Shown piece by piece: positions 1-5,112 of a DNA stretch of 5,112 bases (positions are counted from its first letter, which is position 1; every line of letters begins with the position of its first letter). The position numbers were made by a program, and so were the translations under genes. The notes beneath the pieces are model-generated. The model was not told the origin of the DNA. It worked only from the letters and a program-made list of their open reading frames with translations, and did not search any database. This DNA is from Oscillospiraceae bacterium. Lineage in GTDB: Bacteria; Bacillota; Clostridia; Oscillospirales; Oscillospiraceae. The stretch is from assembly GCA_029065305.1 (NCBI GenBank), contig JAIEIQ010000320.1, positions 1-5,112 of the forward strand, written 5' to 3'.

Positions 1-510
1 GAGGTGGTGAAGCACTACGGCCCCGCCTACCTCACCGCCGTGGGCACCATGTCCTCCGCCGCCACCCTGGCCGTGGCCCTGGACTGCGCCCGGAAGAGCT
101 CCGTGCTCCGCTCCGACATGGTGGAGTTCGGCGTCCCCCTGTTTGCCAACATCCACCTCTGCGGCTCCGCCCTGACGGAGACCTTCTTCATCATGATCGT
201 CTCCAAGGTTCTCTACGGCGAGCTCCCCAGCGTGGGCAGCATGATCCTCTTCATCCTCCTGCTGGGCATCTTCGCCATCGGCGCCCCCGGCGTCCCCGGC
301 GGTACGGTCATGGCCTCCCTGGGTCTGATCACCGGCGTCCTGAACTTCACCGGCGACGGCACCGCCCTGATGCTGGCGATTTTCGCCCTCCAGGACAGCT
401 TCGGCACCGCCTGCAACGTCACCGGCGACGGCGCGCTGACCCTCATCCTCACCGGCTACGCCGAGAAGCACGGCGTCAAGGAGGCCAGTATCAAGGCTGT
501 CGACCTGTAA
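1..510 (+). CDS. Dicarboxylate/amino acid:cation symporter (DAACS/SDF family), C-terminal part, 5' end outside window
   Basis: This is a secondary transporter of the glutamate/serine symporter fold, which moves a small amino acid or carboxylate with cations across the cytoplasmic membrane. The visible 169 residues end at TAA 508-510; the frame is open through base 1, so the gene starts upstream. Family landmarks appear in order: the HP1 serine motif (fragment residues 17-23, MSSAATL), TM7 around 45-68 with HLCGSAL in place of the usual NMDGTA, the HP2 loop GAPGVPGG (94-101), and TM8 with QDSFGTACNVTGD (131-143). By alignment from memory with GltPh, D132, T136, N139 and D143 match D394, T398, N401 and D405. 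The arginine that reads acidic side chains (R397) is glycine 135, which argues against glutamate or aspartate as the substrate. The two TM7 cation ligands are changed to H52 and C54. The family is clear; substrate and coupling ion are not. A terminator 25 bp downstream separates it from the sugar genes. Confidence 0.9.
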   Translation, partial: EVVKHYGPAYLTAVGTMSSAATLAVALDCARKSSVLRSDMVEFGVPLFANIHLCGSALTETFFIMIVSKVLYGELPSVGSMILFILLLGIFAIGAPGVPGGTVMASLGLITGVLNFTGDGTALMLAIFALQDSFGTACNVTGDGALTLILTGYAEKHGVKEASIKAVDL

Positions 511-531
511 GGCCGCGTCCATAGATAAGGA

Positions 532-570
532 GGAAGCCCGGTGCGGCGGATCCGCCCGGGCTCCCTTTTT
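532..570 (+). terminator. Rho-independent terminator after the symporter gene
   Basis: Bases 535-541 (AGCCCGG) pair with 556-562, and 543-546 (GCGG) with 552-555. This gives an 11-bp GC-rich stem with one bulged T (542) and a 5-nt loop; GG 532-533 can add two pairs with CC 563-564 across a bulged A. Five T follow directly (566-570). It lies 25 bp after the symporter stop and should isolate that gene from the araC-type gene. Confidence 0.88.
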
Positions 571-641
571 GGGGAAAATTTGGCAAAAAATTGGGAAATT
601 TTGCGTAATATTGGGGGAAGTTTGGGTGAATATGGAGCAAT
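569..641 (+). repeat. Seven-unit degenerate tandem array with 10-11 bp period (consensus TTGGGNAAAWT)
   Basis: Units begin at 569, 580, 591, 601, 611, 622 and 632, so the intervals are 11, 11, 10, 10, 11 and 10, averaging 10.5 bp or one helical turn. Most units start TTGGG or TTGGC and continue into a short A-rich run. The weakest are 601 (TTGCGTAATA) and 632 (ATGGAGCAAT). A further similar copy, TTGGTGAAAAT, lies at 665-675. The first unit overlaps the T-run of the terminator and the array ends about 47 bp before the -35 box of the regulator promoter. It could be a set of phased protein sites, intrinsically curved DNA from phased A-tracts, or a decayed tandem duplication. The periodicity is seen directly; any function is inferred. 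Confidence 0.5.
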
Positions 642-677
642 TCCCCTTTTTTCATGATAAAAAATTGGTGAAAATAC

Positions 678-706
678 CTGTTTTCTATTTGAAATGTGCC
701 AAACAG
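678..706. promoter_or_regulatory. Possible operator: CTGTTT-N17-AAACAG inverted repeat straddling the -35 box
   Basis: CTGTTT at 678-683 and AAACAG at 701-706 are perfect inverted copies placed symmetrically around the -35 hexamer (689-694). A dimer bound here would block RNA polymerase, so autorepression is possible. Six-base arms in AT-rich DNA can arise by chance, and AraC proteins more often use direct repeats, so this is weak. Confidence 0.22.
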
Positions 707-717
707 TGTGGTATAAT
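689..717 (+). promoter_or_regulatory. Sigma-A (sigma-70) type promoter of the AraC-family gene, extended -10
   Basis: The -35 box is TTGAAA (689-694), followed by a 17-bp spacer and a perfect TATAAT (712-717). The TG at 709-710 gives an extended -10 (TGGTATAAT). Transcription would start near 724, leaving a leader of about 50 nt before the start codon. This is a strong promoter by sequence, so regulation of this gene is more likely by repression, or absent, than by activation. Confidence 0.85.
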
Positions 718-755
718 ACAGATATTAGGATGAGCGGCGTTTGCGGTGTCGATAG

Positions 756-763
756 AAAGGAAG
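756..763 (+). promoter_or_regulatory. Ribosome binding site of the AraC-family gene
   Basis: AAAGGAAG with core GGAAG at 759-763 sits 10 nt before ATG 774. An in-frame TGA at 771-773 directly precedes this ATG, so no earlier start in this frame is possible. The nearby ATGs at 766 and 770 are in other frames. Confidence 0.7.
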
Positions 764-773
764 TGATGAATGA

Positions 774-1619
774 ATGGATACGCTGTCATTTTCAATTTTT
801 CCGAACGATAACTTTTTGGACCTCAGACTTTATCAGTACGGCTGGGAGCAGTGTGCGCCCCTGCACTCCTTCGGGCCGTCGGTGCGCAACCACTACCTCT
901 TCCATTATATCATTTCCGGTCGTGGAGTCCTGGACTCCCACGATACCGAGGACGTGAGCCGGCGGTATCACCTGGGACCGGACCAGGGGTTCCTGATCTG
1001 TCCGGGACAGATCAACACCTACATCGCGGATGAGCGCCAGCCCTGGAAGTATGTATGGCTGGAGTTTGACGGGCTGCGGGCCGCAGAGTATCTGGGCAGC
1101 GCCGGACTGGGGCTCAACCAGCCGGTCTACCGGCCCAGAACCCCTGCCCACGGGGAGTCCCTGCGGGACAAGATGCTCTACATCGCGGGCCACTCCGAGG
1201 CGTCCGCCCTCCATCTGGTGGGTCACCTGTGCCTGTTTTTGGACGAGCTCATCCAGTCCTCCTCCACCCGGAGGGAGAGCCGGAGCAGTCAGCTCAAGGA
1301 CTTCTACATCCAGGAGGCTGTGACCTACATCCAGCAGAACTACCACCGGGACCTGACCGTGGAGGAGATCGCGGACGTGTGCAAGCTGAACCGCAGCTAT
1401 TTCAGCCGCCTGTTCAAGGAGACGGTGGGCAGTACGCCCCAGGAATTTTTGATCCGCCTGCGCCTCAGCAACGCCGCGGAGCTCATGCGGACCACAGCCG
1501 ATACCATCGGGGACATTGCCCTCCACTGCGGCTATCCCAACCAGCTCCACTTCTCCCAGGCGTTCAAGAAGCACTACGGACTGCCCCCCAGAGAGTGGCG
1601 GAAGCAGTACCGGTCCTGA
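774..1619 (+). CDS. AraC-family transcriptional regulator, probable alpha-galactoside (MsmR/RafR-like) regulator
   Basis: This is a 281-residue cytoplasmic DNA-binding protein of usual AraC length. The N-terminal half (about 15-110) fits the cupin-like AraC ligand-binding domain: NHYLFHYIISGRG (39-51) and GFLICPGQ...YVWLEFDG (72-100) are typical of regulators that sense a sugar. The C-terminal 100 residues hold two helix-turn-helix units, the first at about 194-215 (LTVEEIADVCKLNRSYFSRLFK) and the second at about 244-266, ending with the family signature around HFSQAFKKHYGLPPREWR (259-276). A stop immediately upstream fixes the earliest start at ATG 774. The gene has its own promoter and converges with the alpha-galactoside operon. 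Regulators of this type next to msm or raf genes usually activate them in response to raffinose or melibiose, so control of the neighbouring operon is likely but inferred; the target site would lie upstream of the operon, outside this window. Confidence 0.92.
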   Translation: MDTLSFSIFPNDNFLDLRLYQYGWEQCAPLHSFGPSVRNHYLFHYIISGRGVLDSHDTEDVSRRYHLGPDQGFLICPGQINTYIADERQPWKYVWLEFDGLRAAEYLGSAGLGLNQPVYRPRTPAHGESLRDKMLYIAGHSEASALHLVGHLCLFLDELIQSSSTRRESRSSQLKDFYIQEAVTYIQQNYHRDLTVEEIADVCKLNRSYFSRLFKETVGSTPQEFLIRLRLSNAAELMRTTADTIGDIALHCGYPNQLHFSQAFKKHYGLPPREWRKQYRS

Positions 1620-1673
1620 GGCTGTCAATCTTTTTTTTAGCGCAACAGTGGAACAAAAAAGAACAGAATGCGA

Positions 1674-1704
1674 CATGGGCCGCTCCCACCGGGAGCGGCC
1701 CATG
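1674..1704. terminator. Shared hairpin between convergent genes, likely bidirectional terminator
   Basis: Bases 1674-1687 pair perfectly with 1691-1704, giving a 14-bp GC-rich stem with a 3-nt loop (ACC). It begins 5 nt after the galactosidase stop on the minus strand and about 54 nt after the regulator stop on the plus strand. Neither side has a clean T-run. The plus side continues with the moderately T-rich ATTGTCTATTT, and the minus side reaches a T6 stretch only about 13 nt later (1655-1660). It would end or protect the 3' ends of both transcripts; termination efficiency is uncertain. Confidence 0.72.
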
Positions 1705-1709
1705 ATTGT

Positions 1710-3905
1710 CTATTTGGCTTCCGCCGTCAGATGCAGCTGGATGGACTGGTACTCCCCCGAGATGAGGGGGAAGGAGATCCCCGCGTGCATGAGAGCGGCG
1801 CCGTCGTATAGCCGCTCCCCGCCGTCCACGCGGTAGCGCAGGGCGGGATCCAGGCCCTTCAGCTTCAAAATTGTGAAGGGCAGCGCCGCCCGGGTGGAGC
1901 CGGTGACCAGGGAAACCAGGGCCTCCCGCCGGTCCTGGGACACGTGCTGCCAGGCGGTGTAGGTCAGGTCCCGGAAGGGGTCCGTCAGCCGGTAGTAGTT
2001 CCCCGTCTGAATGAGGCCGGCCCGGTCCTTGAAGGTCTGGATCTGCCGCCGGACAATCTCCTTCTCCTCCCGCGTACAGGCCCCCAGGTCCATCTCATAG
2101 CCGAAGGTGCCGCACATAGCCACCACGCCCCGGGTCTCGATGGGGGTGCTGCGGCCGGTCTGGCCGTTGGGCACGGCGGAGACGTGGGCCCCCACGGTGC
2201 TCACGGGGTAGCAGAAGGTGGTGCCGCACTGGATGCGCAGGCGATCGATGGCGTCGGTGTTGTCGCTGCACCAGATCTGGGGGGTGTAATGGAGCATCCC
2301 GGCGTCGAACCGCCCGCCGCCGCCGCTGCACCCCTCGACAAGCAGGCGGGGGTAGTCCCGGCGAAGCCGCTCCAGCAGGTCGTAGACCCCCAGCATGTAG
2401 CGGTGGTAGGTCTCCCCCTGCCGCTCCGCCGGCAGGGCGGCGGACCACACGTCGGACAGGGACCGGTTCATATCCCACTTGATGTAGGAGATGTCCGCGC
2501 TGTCCAGAATCCGGCTCATGGCGGCGTAGATGTGGTCCCGGACCTCCTTTCGGGAGAAGTCCAGCACCAGCTGTCCCCGGCCCAGGCTCTGGGGCCGGCC
2601 GGGGGCCCCCAGGGCCCAGTCCGGGTGGGCCCGGTAGAGGGCGCTGTCCTCGCTGACCATCTCCGGCTCAATCCACAGGCCGAAGTCCATCCCCAGGGCC
2701 TTGATCCGGGGCACCAGGGCCCCCAGCCCGCCGGGGAGCTTCTTCTCGTTGACGGTCCAGTCCCCCAGGCCGCTGAGGTCGCTGTCCCGCGTGCCGAACC
2801 AGCCGTCGTCCATGACGAACAGCTCCGCCCCCAGCTCCGCCGCCTCCCGGGCGATGTCCACCAGCCGGTCCGCGTCGAAGGTGAACTCCGTGGCCTCCCA
2901 GTTGTTGATGAGCACAGGCCGGCGCTTTCCCTGATAGGGGTCCCGGATCAGGTGCTCCCGCATGGCCCGGTGGAACCGGTGGGTCATGGGGGTCAGACCG
3001 TCGGGGGAGCAGACGAGAGCCGCCTCCGGGGCGGTGAAGGACTCCCCCGGGGCCAGGGGCCAGCGGAAATGGCTGGGGTGGATCCCCATCACCAGCCGGG
3101 TGTGCTCAAACTGGCTGCGCTCCGCCTCCGCCAGGAAGTTGCCGCTGTAGAGCAGGGCCGCGCCGTAGCACAGGCCGTGGTCCTCCCCCGCGTCCTCCTC
3201 ACAGAGGATGACAAAGGGGTTGTGCTGGTGGCTGGAGGTCCCCCGGACGCTGCCCACGCTCTGGACGCCGGGGCGCAGAGGCGCCCGGTGCAGGGTCCGC
3301 TCCTTCACATGGCCGCCGTCGAAGGTGACGAAGTCCAGATCCGCCCGCGTGAAGTCCAGGCACAGGCTCATCACCCGGCACAGCGTCACCGGCTCGCTCC
3401 CCCGGTTGGTCAGGCGGATCGAGCGGGTGAGGAGGTCGTCCTCCTCGTCCACGCCGTAGAGCAGCTCCGCCTCCACGCCGGAGAAGGGGTCCCGCAGCGT
3501 CACGGACAGCGTCTCCCACCCCTGGCCGAAGAAGGCGGGAAGCTGCTCCAGGGCGTATTTCCCCGGGCGGATCTCATGGGAGACGTACCGCAGGTCCAGC
3601 AGGGCGCTGCCGTCGGACTGCTCCACCTCGGCGGAGAGGGCGCGGAAGTCCCCCACGCCGCAGGTGGAGTACTCCTGGGGCAGGGTGTCCAGGGAGTAGC
3701 CCCGCTCCGGAAGGGCGGCGAAGCCGCTGGGGTTGGGGGAGAAGCCCCGGTCCACGTACTGGAGGAGGCGGCTCAGATCCTCCTCCCCCACCCGGGGGCC
3801 GTAGTAGGTGTGGAGCAGCGTGCCGTGCTTGTCCGCCTTCATCTGGTAGGTGGTGCGGCGGGTGTGGAGCGTGATGGTCCGGCTCTGTTCATTGTAAATA
3901 ATCAT
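1710..3905 (-). CDS. agaA: Alpha-galactosidase, glycoside hydrolase family 36
   Basis: This cytoplasmic enzyme hydrolyses terminal alpha-1,6-linked galactose from melibiose, raffinose and stachyose with retention of configuration. At 731 residues it has the normal length of bacterial tetrameric GH36 enzymes and no signal peptide. An N-terminal beta-sandwich (about 1-320) is followed by the TIM barrel (about 325-650) and a C-terminal beta domain. Seen motifs are NNWEATEF with W336, MDDGWFG with D366 and D367, WIEPEM (411-416), R443, the nucleophile D478 in IKWDMNR, CSGGGG (526-531), and acid/base D548 in CSDNTD. These positions agree, from memory, with Geobacillus stearothermophilus AgaA numbering, so the core has essentially no net indels relative to it. 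ATG 3905 is supported by AAGGTGA 7 nt upstream. The gene is last in the permease operon, 100 bp after the MalG-type gene, and ends at a hairpin. All key residues are present, so it should be active; preferred sugar is not readable. Confidence 0.97.
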   Translation of the reverse strand: MIIYNEQSRTITLHTRRTTYQMKADKHGTLLHTYYGPRVGEEDLSRLLQYVDRGFSPNPSGFAALPERGYSLDTLPQEYSTCGVGDFRALSAEVEQSDGSALLDLRYVSHEIRPGKYALEQLPAFFGQGWETLSVTLRDPFSGVEAELLYGVDEEDDLLTRSIRLTNRGSEPVTLCRVMSLCLDFTRADLDFVTFDGGHVKERTLHRAPLRPGVQSVGSVRGTSSHQHNPFVILCEEDAGEDHGLCYGAALLYSGNFLAEAERSQFEHTRLVMGIHPSHFRWPLAPGESFTAPEAALVCSPDGLTPMTHRFHRAMREHLIRDPYQGKRRPVLINNWEATEFTFDADRLVDIAREAAELGAELFVMDDGWFGTRDSDLSGLGDWTVNEKKLPGGLGALVPRIKALGMDFGLWIEPEMVSEDSALYRAHPDWALGAPGRPQSLGRGQLVLDFSRKEVRDHIYAAMSRILDSADISYIKWDMNRSLSDVWSAALPAERQGETYHRYMLGVYDLLERLRRDYPRLLVEGCSGGGGRFDAGMLHYTPQIWCSDNTDAIDRLRIQCGTTFCYPVSTVGAHVSAVPNGQTGRSTPIETRGVVAMCGTFGYEMDLGACTREEKEIVRRQIQTFKDRAGLIQTGNYYRLTDPFRDLTYTAWQHVSQDRREALVSLVTGSTRAALPFTILKLKGLDPALRYRVDGGERLYDGAALMHAGISFPLISGEYQSIQLHLTAEAK

Positions 3906-3912
3906 AGGGTAG

Positions 3913-3919
3913 TCACCTT
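3913..3919 (-). promoter_or_regulatory. Ribosome binding site of the alpha-galactosidase gene
   Basis: On the minus strand AAGGTGA lies 7 nt before ATG 3905-3903, a near-consensus match to the 16S anti-Shine-Dalgarno sequence. It fixes the start and shows that the gene has its own initiation signal despite the long gap to the permease gene. Confidence 0.8.
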
Positions 3920-3941
3920 ATCAAATCATGGAGATTGATTT

Positions 3942-3978
3942 GACAGCCCCGGCGGCCAGAAGCCGGGCCGGGGCTGTC
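3942..3978 (-). other. Intercistronic stem-loop between permease and alpha-galactosidase genes
   Basis: Bases 3942-3953 pair perfectly with 3967-3978, a 12-bp GC-rich stem; the 13-nt loop contains a smaller GGC/GCC helix (3954-3956 with 3962-3964). In the direction of the operon the stem is followed by TCAAATCAATCTCC, which lacks a T-run, so it is not a standard intrinsic terminator. A better reading is an mRNA-stabilising or processing hairpin, or a leaky terminator, that sets different levels for transporter and enzyme transcripts. It ends 23 nt before the galactosidase ribosome binding site and does not cover it. Confidence 0.65.
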
Positions 3979-3980
3979 GT

Positions 3981-4000
3981 GAAGGGAAAAAAGGGGAAAG
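3981..4000. other. 20-nt uninterrupted purine/pyrimidine tract with near-mirror symmetry
   Basis: Every base from 3981 to 4000 on the plus strand is a purine, with GGG and GGGG blocks on either side of a central A6; the operon transcript therefore carries a 20-nt pyrimidine run. It lies 5 nt after the permease stop and just before the stem-loop. It might be an RNA-binding or cleavage site, or a chance tract; no function is shown. Confidence 0.3.
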
Positions 4001-4005
4001 CAGAT

Positions 4006-4845
4006 TTATTTGCCGCCGGTGGTGGCGATGCCCTCGATGAACTGCCTCTGGAAAATGAGGTAGAGGATCACCATGGGCAGCATAGCCAGCAGGGAGCCGG
4101 CCATCAGCACCGGGAAGTTGGTGGTGAACTGGCCGCGAAGGGTGGCCAGACCGGAGGACAGGGTCATCATGTTCAGGTCGGAGTTGACCACCAGGGGCCA
4201 CATCAGGTCACTGTACGCGAACACGGCGGTGAAGACGGTCAGCGCGGCCACGCTGGTGCCCGTCAGGGGGAACATGACCTTGGTGAAGGTCTGCCACTGG
4301 TTGCACCCGTCCAGGTAGGCCGCCTCGCCCACCTCCTTGGGGATGCCCATGTAGGTCTGCCGCAGGAAGAACACGCCGAAGGCGCTGACGATGCCGGGGA
4401 AGACCAGGGCGAAGATGGTGTTGGCCAGTCCCATCTTGGCTACCATCTGATACTGCGGGATAATGAAAATCTGGGAGGGCAGGGACATCTGCACCAGCAC
4501 AATGCCGAAGAGCAGCTTCTTGCCCCGGAAGTTCAGCATGGCGAAGGCGTAGCCCGCCATGGAGCTGAAGGCCACGGCGCAGATGACCCGGAAGAAGATC
4601 ATCAGCCCGGTGTTGAGGTACAGCTTCAGGAAGGGGAGGCTCTTCATGGCGTCCCCGAAGTTGCCGGTCACCACCTCCTGGGGCAGAATGGTGGGAGGCA
4701 CCTGCATACTCTCCGGGACGGTCTTGAGGCTGGTGAGGATCATCCACACAAAGGGGAAAATCATAATGAGCGCGCCGAGGATCAGGGCGGCGTAGGTGAA
4801 AACAGTCATCCGCTTCTGGGAGGCCTCTAAAGAACGTTTTTTCAT
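4006..4845 (-). CDS. Carbohydrate ABC transporter permease, MalG/MsmG type
   Basis: This is the second membrane subunit of a CUT1-family sugar importer, 279 residues, full length for the family. A short positively charged N-terminus (MKKRSLEASQKR) leads into six predicted membrane segments at about 13-36, 77-99, 110-131, 141-162, 198-220 and 245-265. The cytoplasmic EAA loop that docks the ATPase is intact: EAAYLDGCNQWQTFTKV followed by MFP (174-193) fits EAA-x3-G-x9-I-x-L-P with V and F at two positions. The last residues (FIEGIATTGGK) resemble the usual end of this subfamily. ATG 4845 has AAGGAGG 7 nt upstream. The gene starts 12 nt after the MalF-type gene, and the two proteins would form the heterodimeric channel. 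The alpha-galactosidase gene next in the operon points to raffinose- or melibiose-type substrates, as in msmG or rafG systems; this is context, not read from the protein itself. Confidence 0.94.
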   Translation of the reverse strand: MKKRSLEASQKRMTVFTYAALILGALIMIFPFVWMILTSLKTVPESMQVPPTILPQEVVTGNFGDAMKSLPFLKLYLNTGLMIFFRVICAVAFSSMAGYAFAMLNFRGKKLLFGIVLVQMSLPSQIFIIPQYQMVAKMGLANTIFALVFPGIVSAFGVFFLRQTYMGIPKEVGEAAYLDGCNQWQTFTKVMFPLTGTSVAALTVFTAVFAYSDLMWPLVVNSDLNMMTLSSGLATLRGQFTTNFPVLMAGSLLAMLPMVILYLIFQRQFIEGIATTGGK

Positions 4846-4852
4846 CTTGCTT

Positions 4853-4859
4853 CCTCCTT
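4853..4859 (-). promoter_or_regulatory. Ribosome binding site overlapping the upstream stop codon
   Basis: On the minus strand the sequence TAAGGAGG combines the TAA stop of permease 1 (4860-4858) with a perfect AAGGAGG, 7 nt before ATG 4845. Ribosomes ending on permease 1 therefore sit on the initiation site of permease 2, which favours coupled, near-equal synthesis of the two channel subunits. Confidence 0.85.
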
Positions 4860-5112
4860 ACACGTCGTAGTTGACCCACTTCTTCTGGCCGTAGAACTGA
4901 ATGACAGTGATCAGGCCGATGAGCAGGACGGTCCAGATGACGATGGCGGAGCCGGTGCCGCGGCTGCCGGCGATGAAGGACTCCCGGTAGAACAGGTACA
5001 TCAGGCTCTGCACGCTGGTGACAGCGGGGTTGGTTTCCTCCACCATCATGTAGATCAGGTCGTAGACCTTGACGGCGGACATCAGGCGCATGATCATGAC
5101 CACGAACAGGGT
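4858..5112 (-). CDS. Carbohydrate ABC transporter permease, MalF/MsmF type, C-terminal fragment (5' end outside window)
   Basis: The 84 visible residues are the C-terminal end of the first membrane subunit of the same CUT1 importer; the frame is open to the window edge. SAVKVYDLIYMM (12-23) and QSLMYLFYRESF (35-46) are typical of the periplasmic loop and flanking helices after the EAA region of MalF-like proteins, and a last membrane helix spans about 54-74 before a short charged tail (QKKWVNYDV). Where many relatives have a TGGGP-type turn this protein has VEETNP (24-29), a small local difference. The EAA loop itself is beyond the edge. An internal GTG or ATG near 5103 is not the start, because homology continues to the edge. 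Gene order permease 1, permease 2, alpha-galactosidase predicts a substrate-binding protein gene further upstream. Confidence 0.88.
   Translation of the reverse strand, partial: TLFVVMIMRLMSAVKVYDLIYMMVEETNPAVTSVQSLMYLFYRESFIAGSRGTGSAIVIWTVLLIGLITVIQFYGQKKWVNYDV

Noticed and set aside
649..674. Inverted repeat TTTTCA / TGAAAA upstream of the -35 box
   Set aside because: Six-base A/T-rich arms in an AT-rich stretch are expected by chance, and the repeat does not extend inward or outward.
694..957. Possible upstream overlapping reading frame (ATG 694 or ATG 730) before the regulator gene
   Set aside because: ATG 694 lies at the end of the -35 box, before transcription starts. ATG 730 is very close to the predicted transcript start with no real ribosome binding site, and the product then runs out of frame through the regulator gene.
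1631..1638. T8 run just after the regulator stop as an intrinsic terminator
   Set aside because: I could not find a stem of useful length directly before it; the perfect hairpin at 1674-1704 is a better candidate.
792..1703. A 303-codon open frame on the minus strand opposite the AraC-family gene
   Set aside because: It is the complement of a well-supported regulator gene, starts within the shared hairpin, and shows no recognisable domain.
1944..3938. A 664-codon open frame on the plus strand opposite the alpha-galactosidase gene
   Set aside because: It mirrors a gene with intact catalytic motifs, and its long openness follows from C/G third-position bias. The translation is repetitive in G, A, V, P, Q and H, matches no family I know, and has no convincing ribosome binding site.
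3928..4830. A 300-codon open frame on the plus strand opposite the MalG-type permease gene
   Set aside because: The product is a low-complexity H/G/E/Q-rich string, the opposite strand encodes a clear permease with an EAA loop, and the start lies inside the intercistronic region without a proper ribosome binding site.
1..5112. CRISPR array, tRNA or rRNA gene, insertion sequence, or defence system
   Set aside because: No spaced identical repeats, no RNA gene motifs, no transposase-like frame or terminal repeats, and no defence-type domains were seen; the coding space is filled by transport, regulation and sugar hydrolysis genes.

Overview
The window looks like a chromosomal segment from a GC-rich gut member of the Clostridia. 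Coding DNA is GC-rich with strong C/G third-position bias, intergenic DNA is sharply AT-rich, ribosome binding sites are strong AAGGAGG/AAGGTGA types, and the gene content is Firmicutes-like. An Oscillospiraceae/Flavonifractor-like host is a guess from base composition and protein style, not a proven assignment.

Layout from left to right. (1) 1-510 (+) is the 3' part of a dicarboxylate/amino acid:cation symporter gene, closed by a good intrinsic terminator at 532-570. (2) 511-773 is an AT-rich regulatory region. It holds a degenerate array of seven units with a 10-11 bp period (569-641) and an almost ideal extended -10 promoter (689-717). (3) 774-1619 (+) encodes a complete AraC-family regulator with an N-terminal cupin-like sensor and a C-terminal double helix-turn-helix. 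(4) 1674-1704 is a perfect 14-bp hairpin between two converging genes. (5) On the minus strand, 5112-1710, lies the distal part of a sugar-uptake operon: the C-terminal end of a MalF-type ABC permease, a complete MalG-type permease, a 100-bp gap with a strong stem-loop, and a complete cytoplasmic GH36 alpha-galactosidase.

The minus-strand genes form an alpha-galactoside pathway like msm/raf/aga operons. The permease pair would import intact raffinose-, stachyose- or melibiose-type sugars, and the GH36 enzyme, which has no signal peptide, would release galactose inside the cell. The substrate-binding protein, the rest of permease 1, the operon promoter and probably the ATPase lie beyond 5112 or elsewhere. 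The AraC-type protein is the probable local regulator, although it converges on the operon instead of diverging from it. The symporter is separated from this unit by a terminator and is probably unrelated.

I see no evidence for a new biological system. The best second-look items are the helically phased array upstream of the regulator, the unusual ion- and substrate-site residues of the symporter, and the intercistronic stem-loop before the galactosidase gene.
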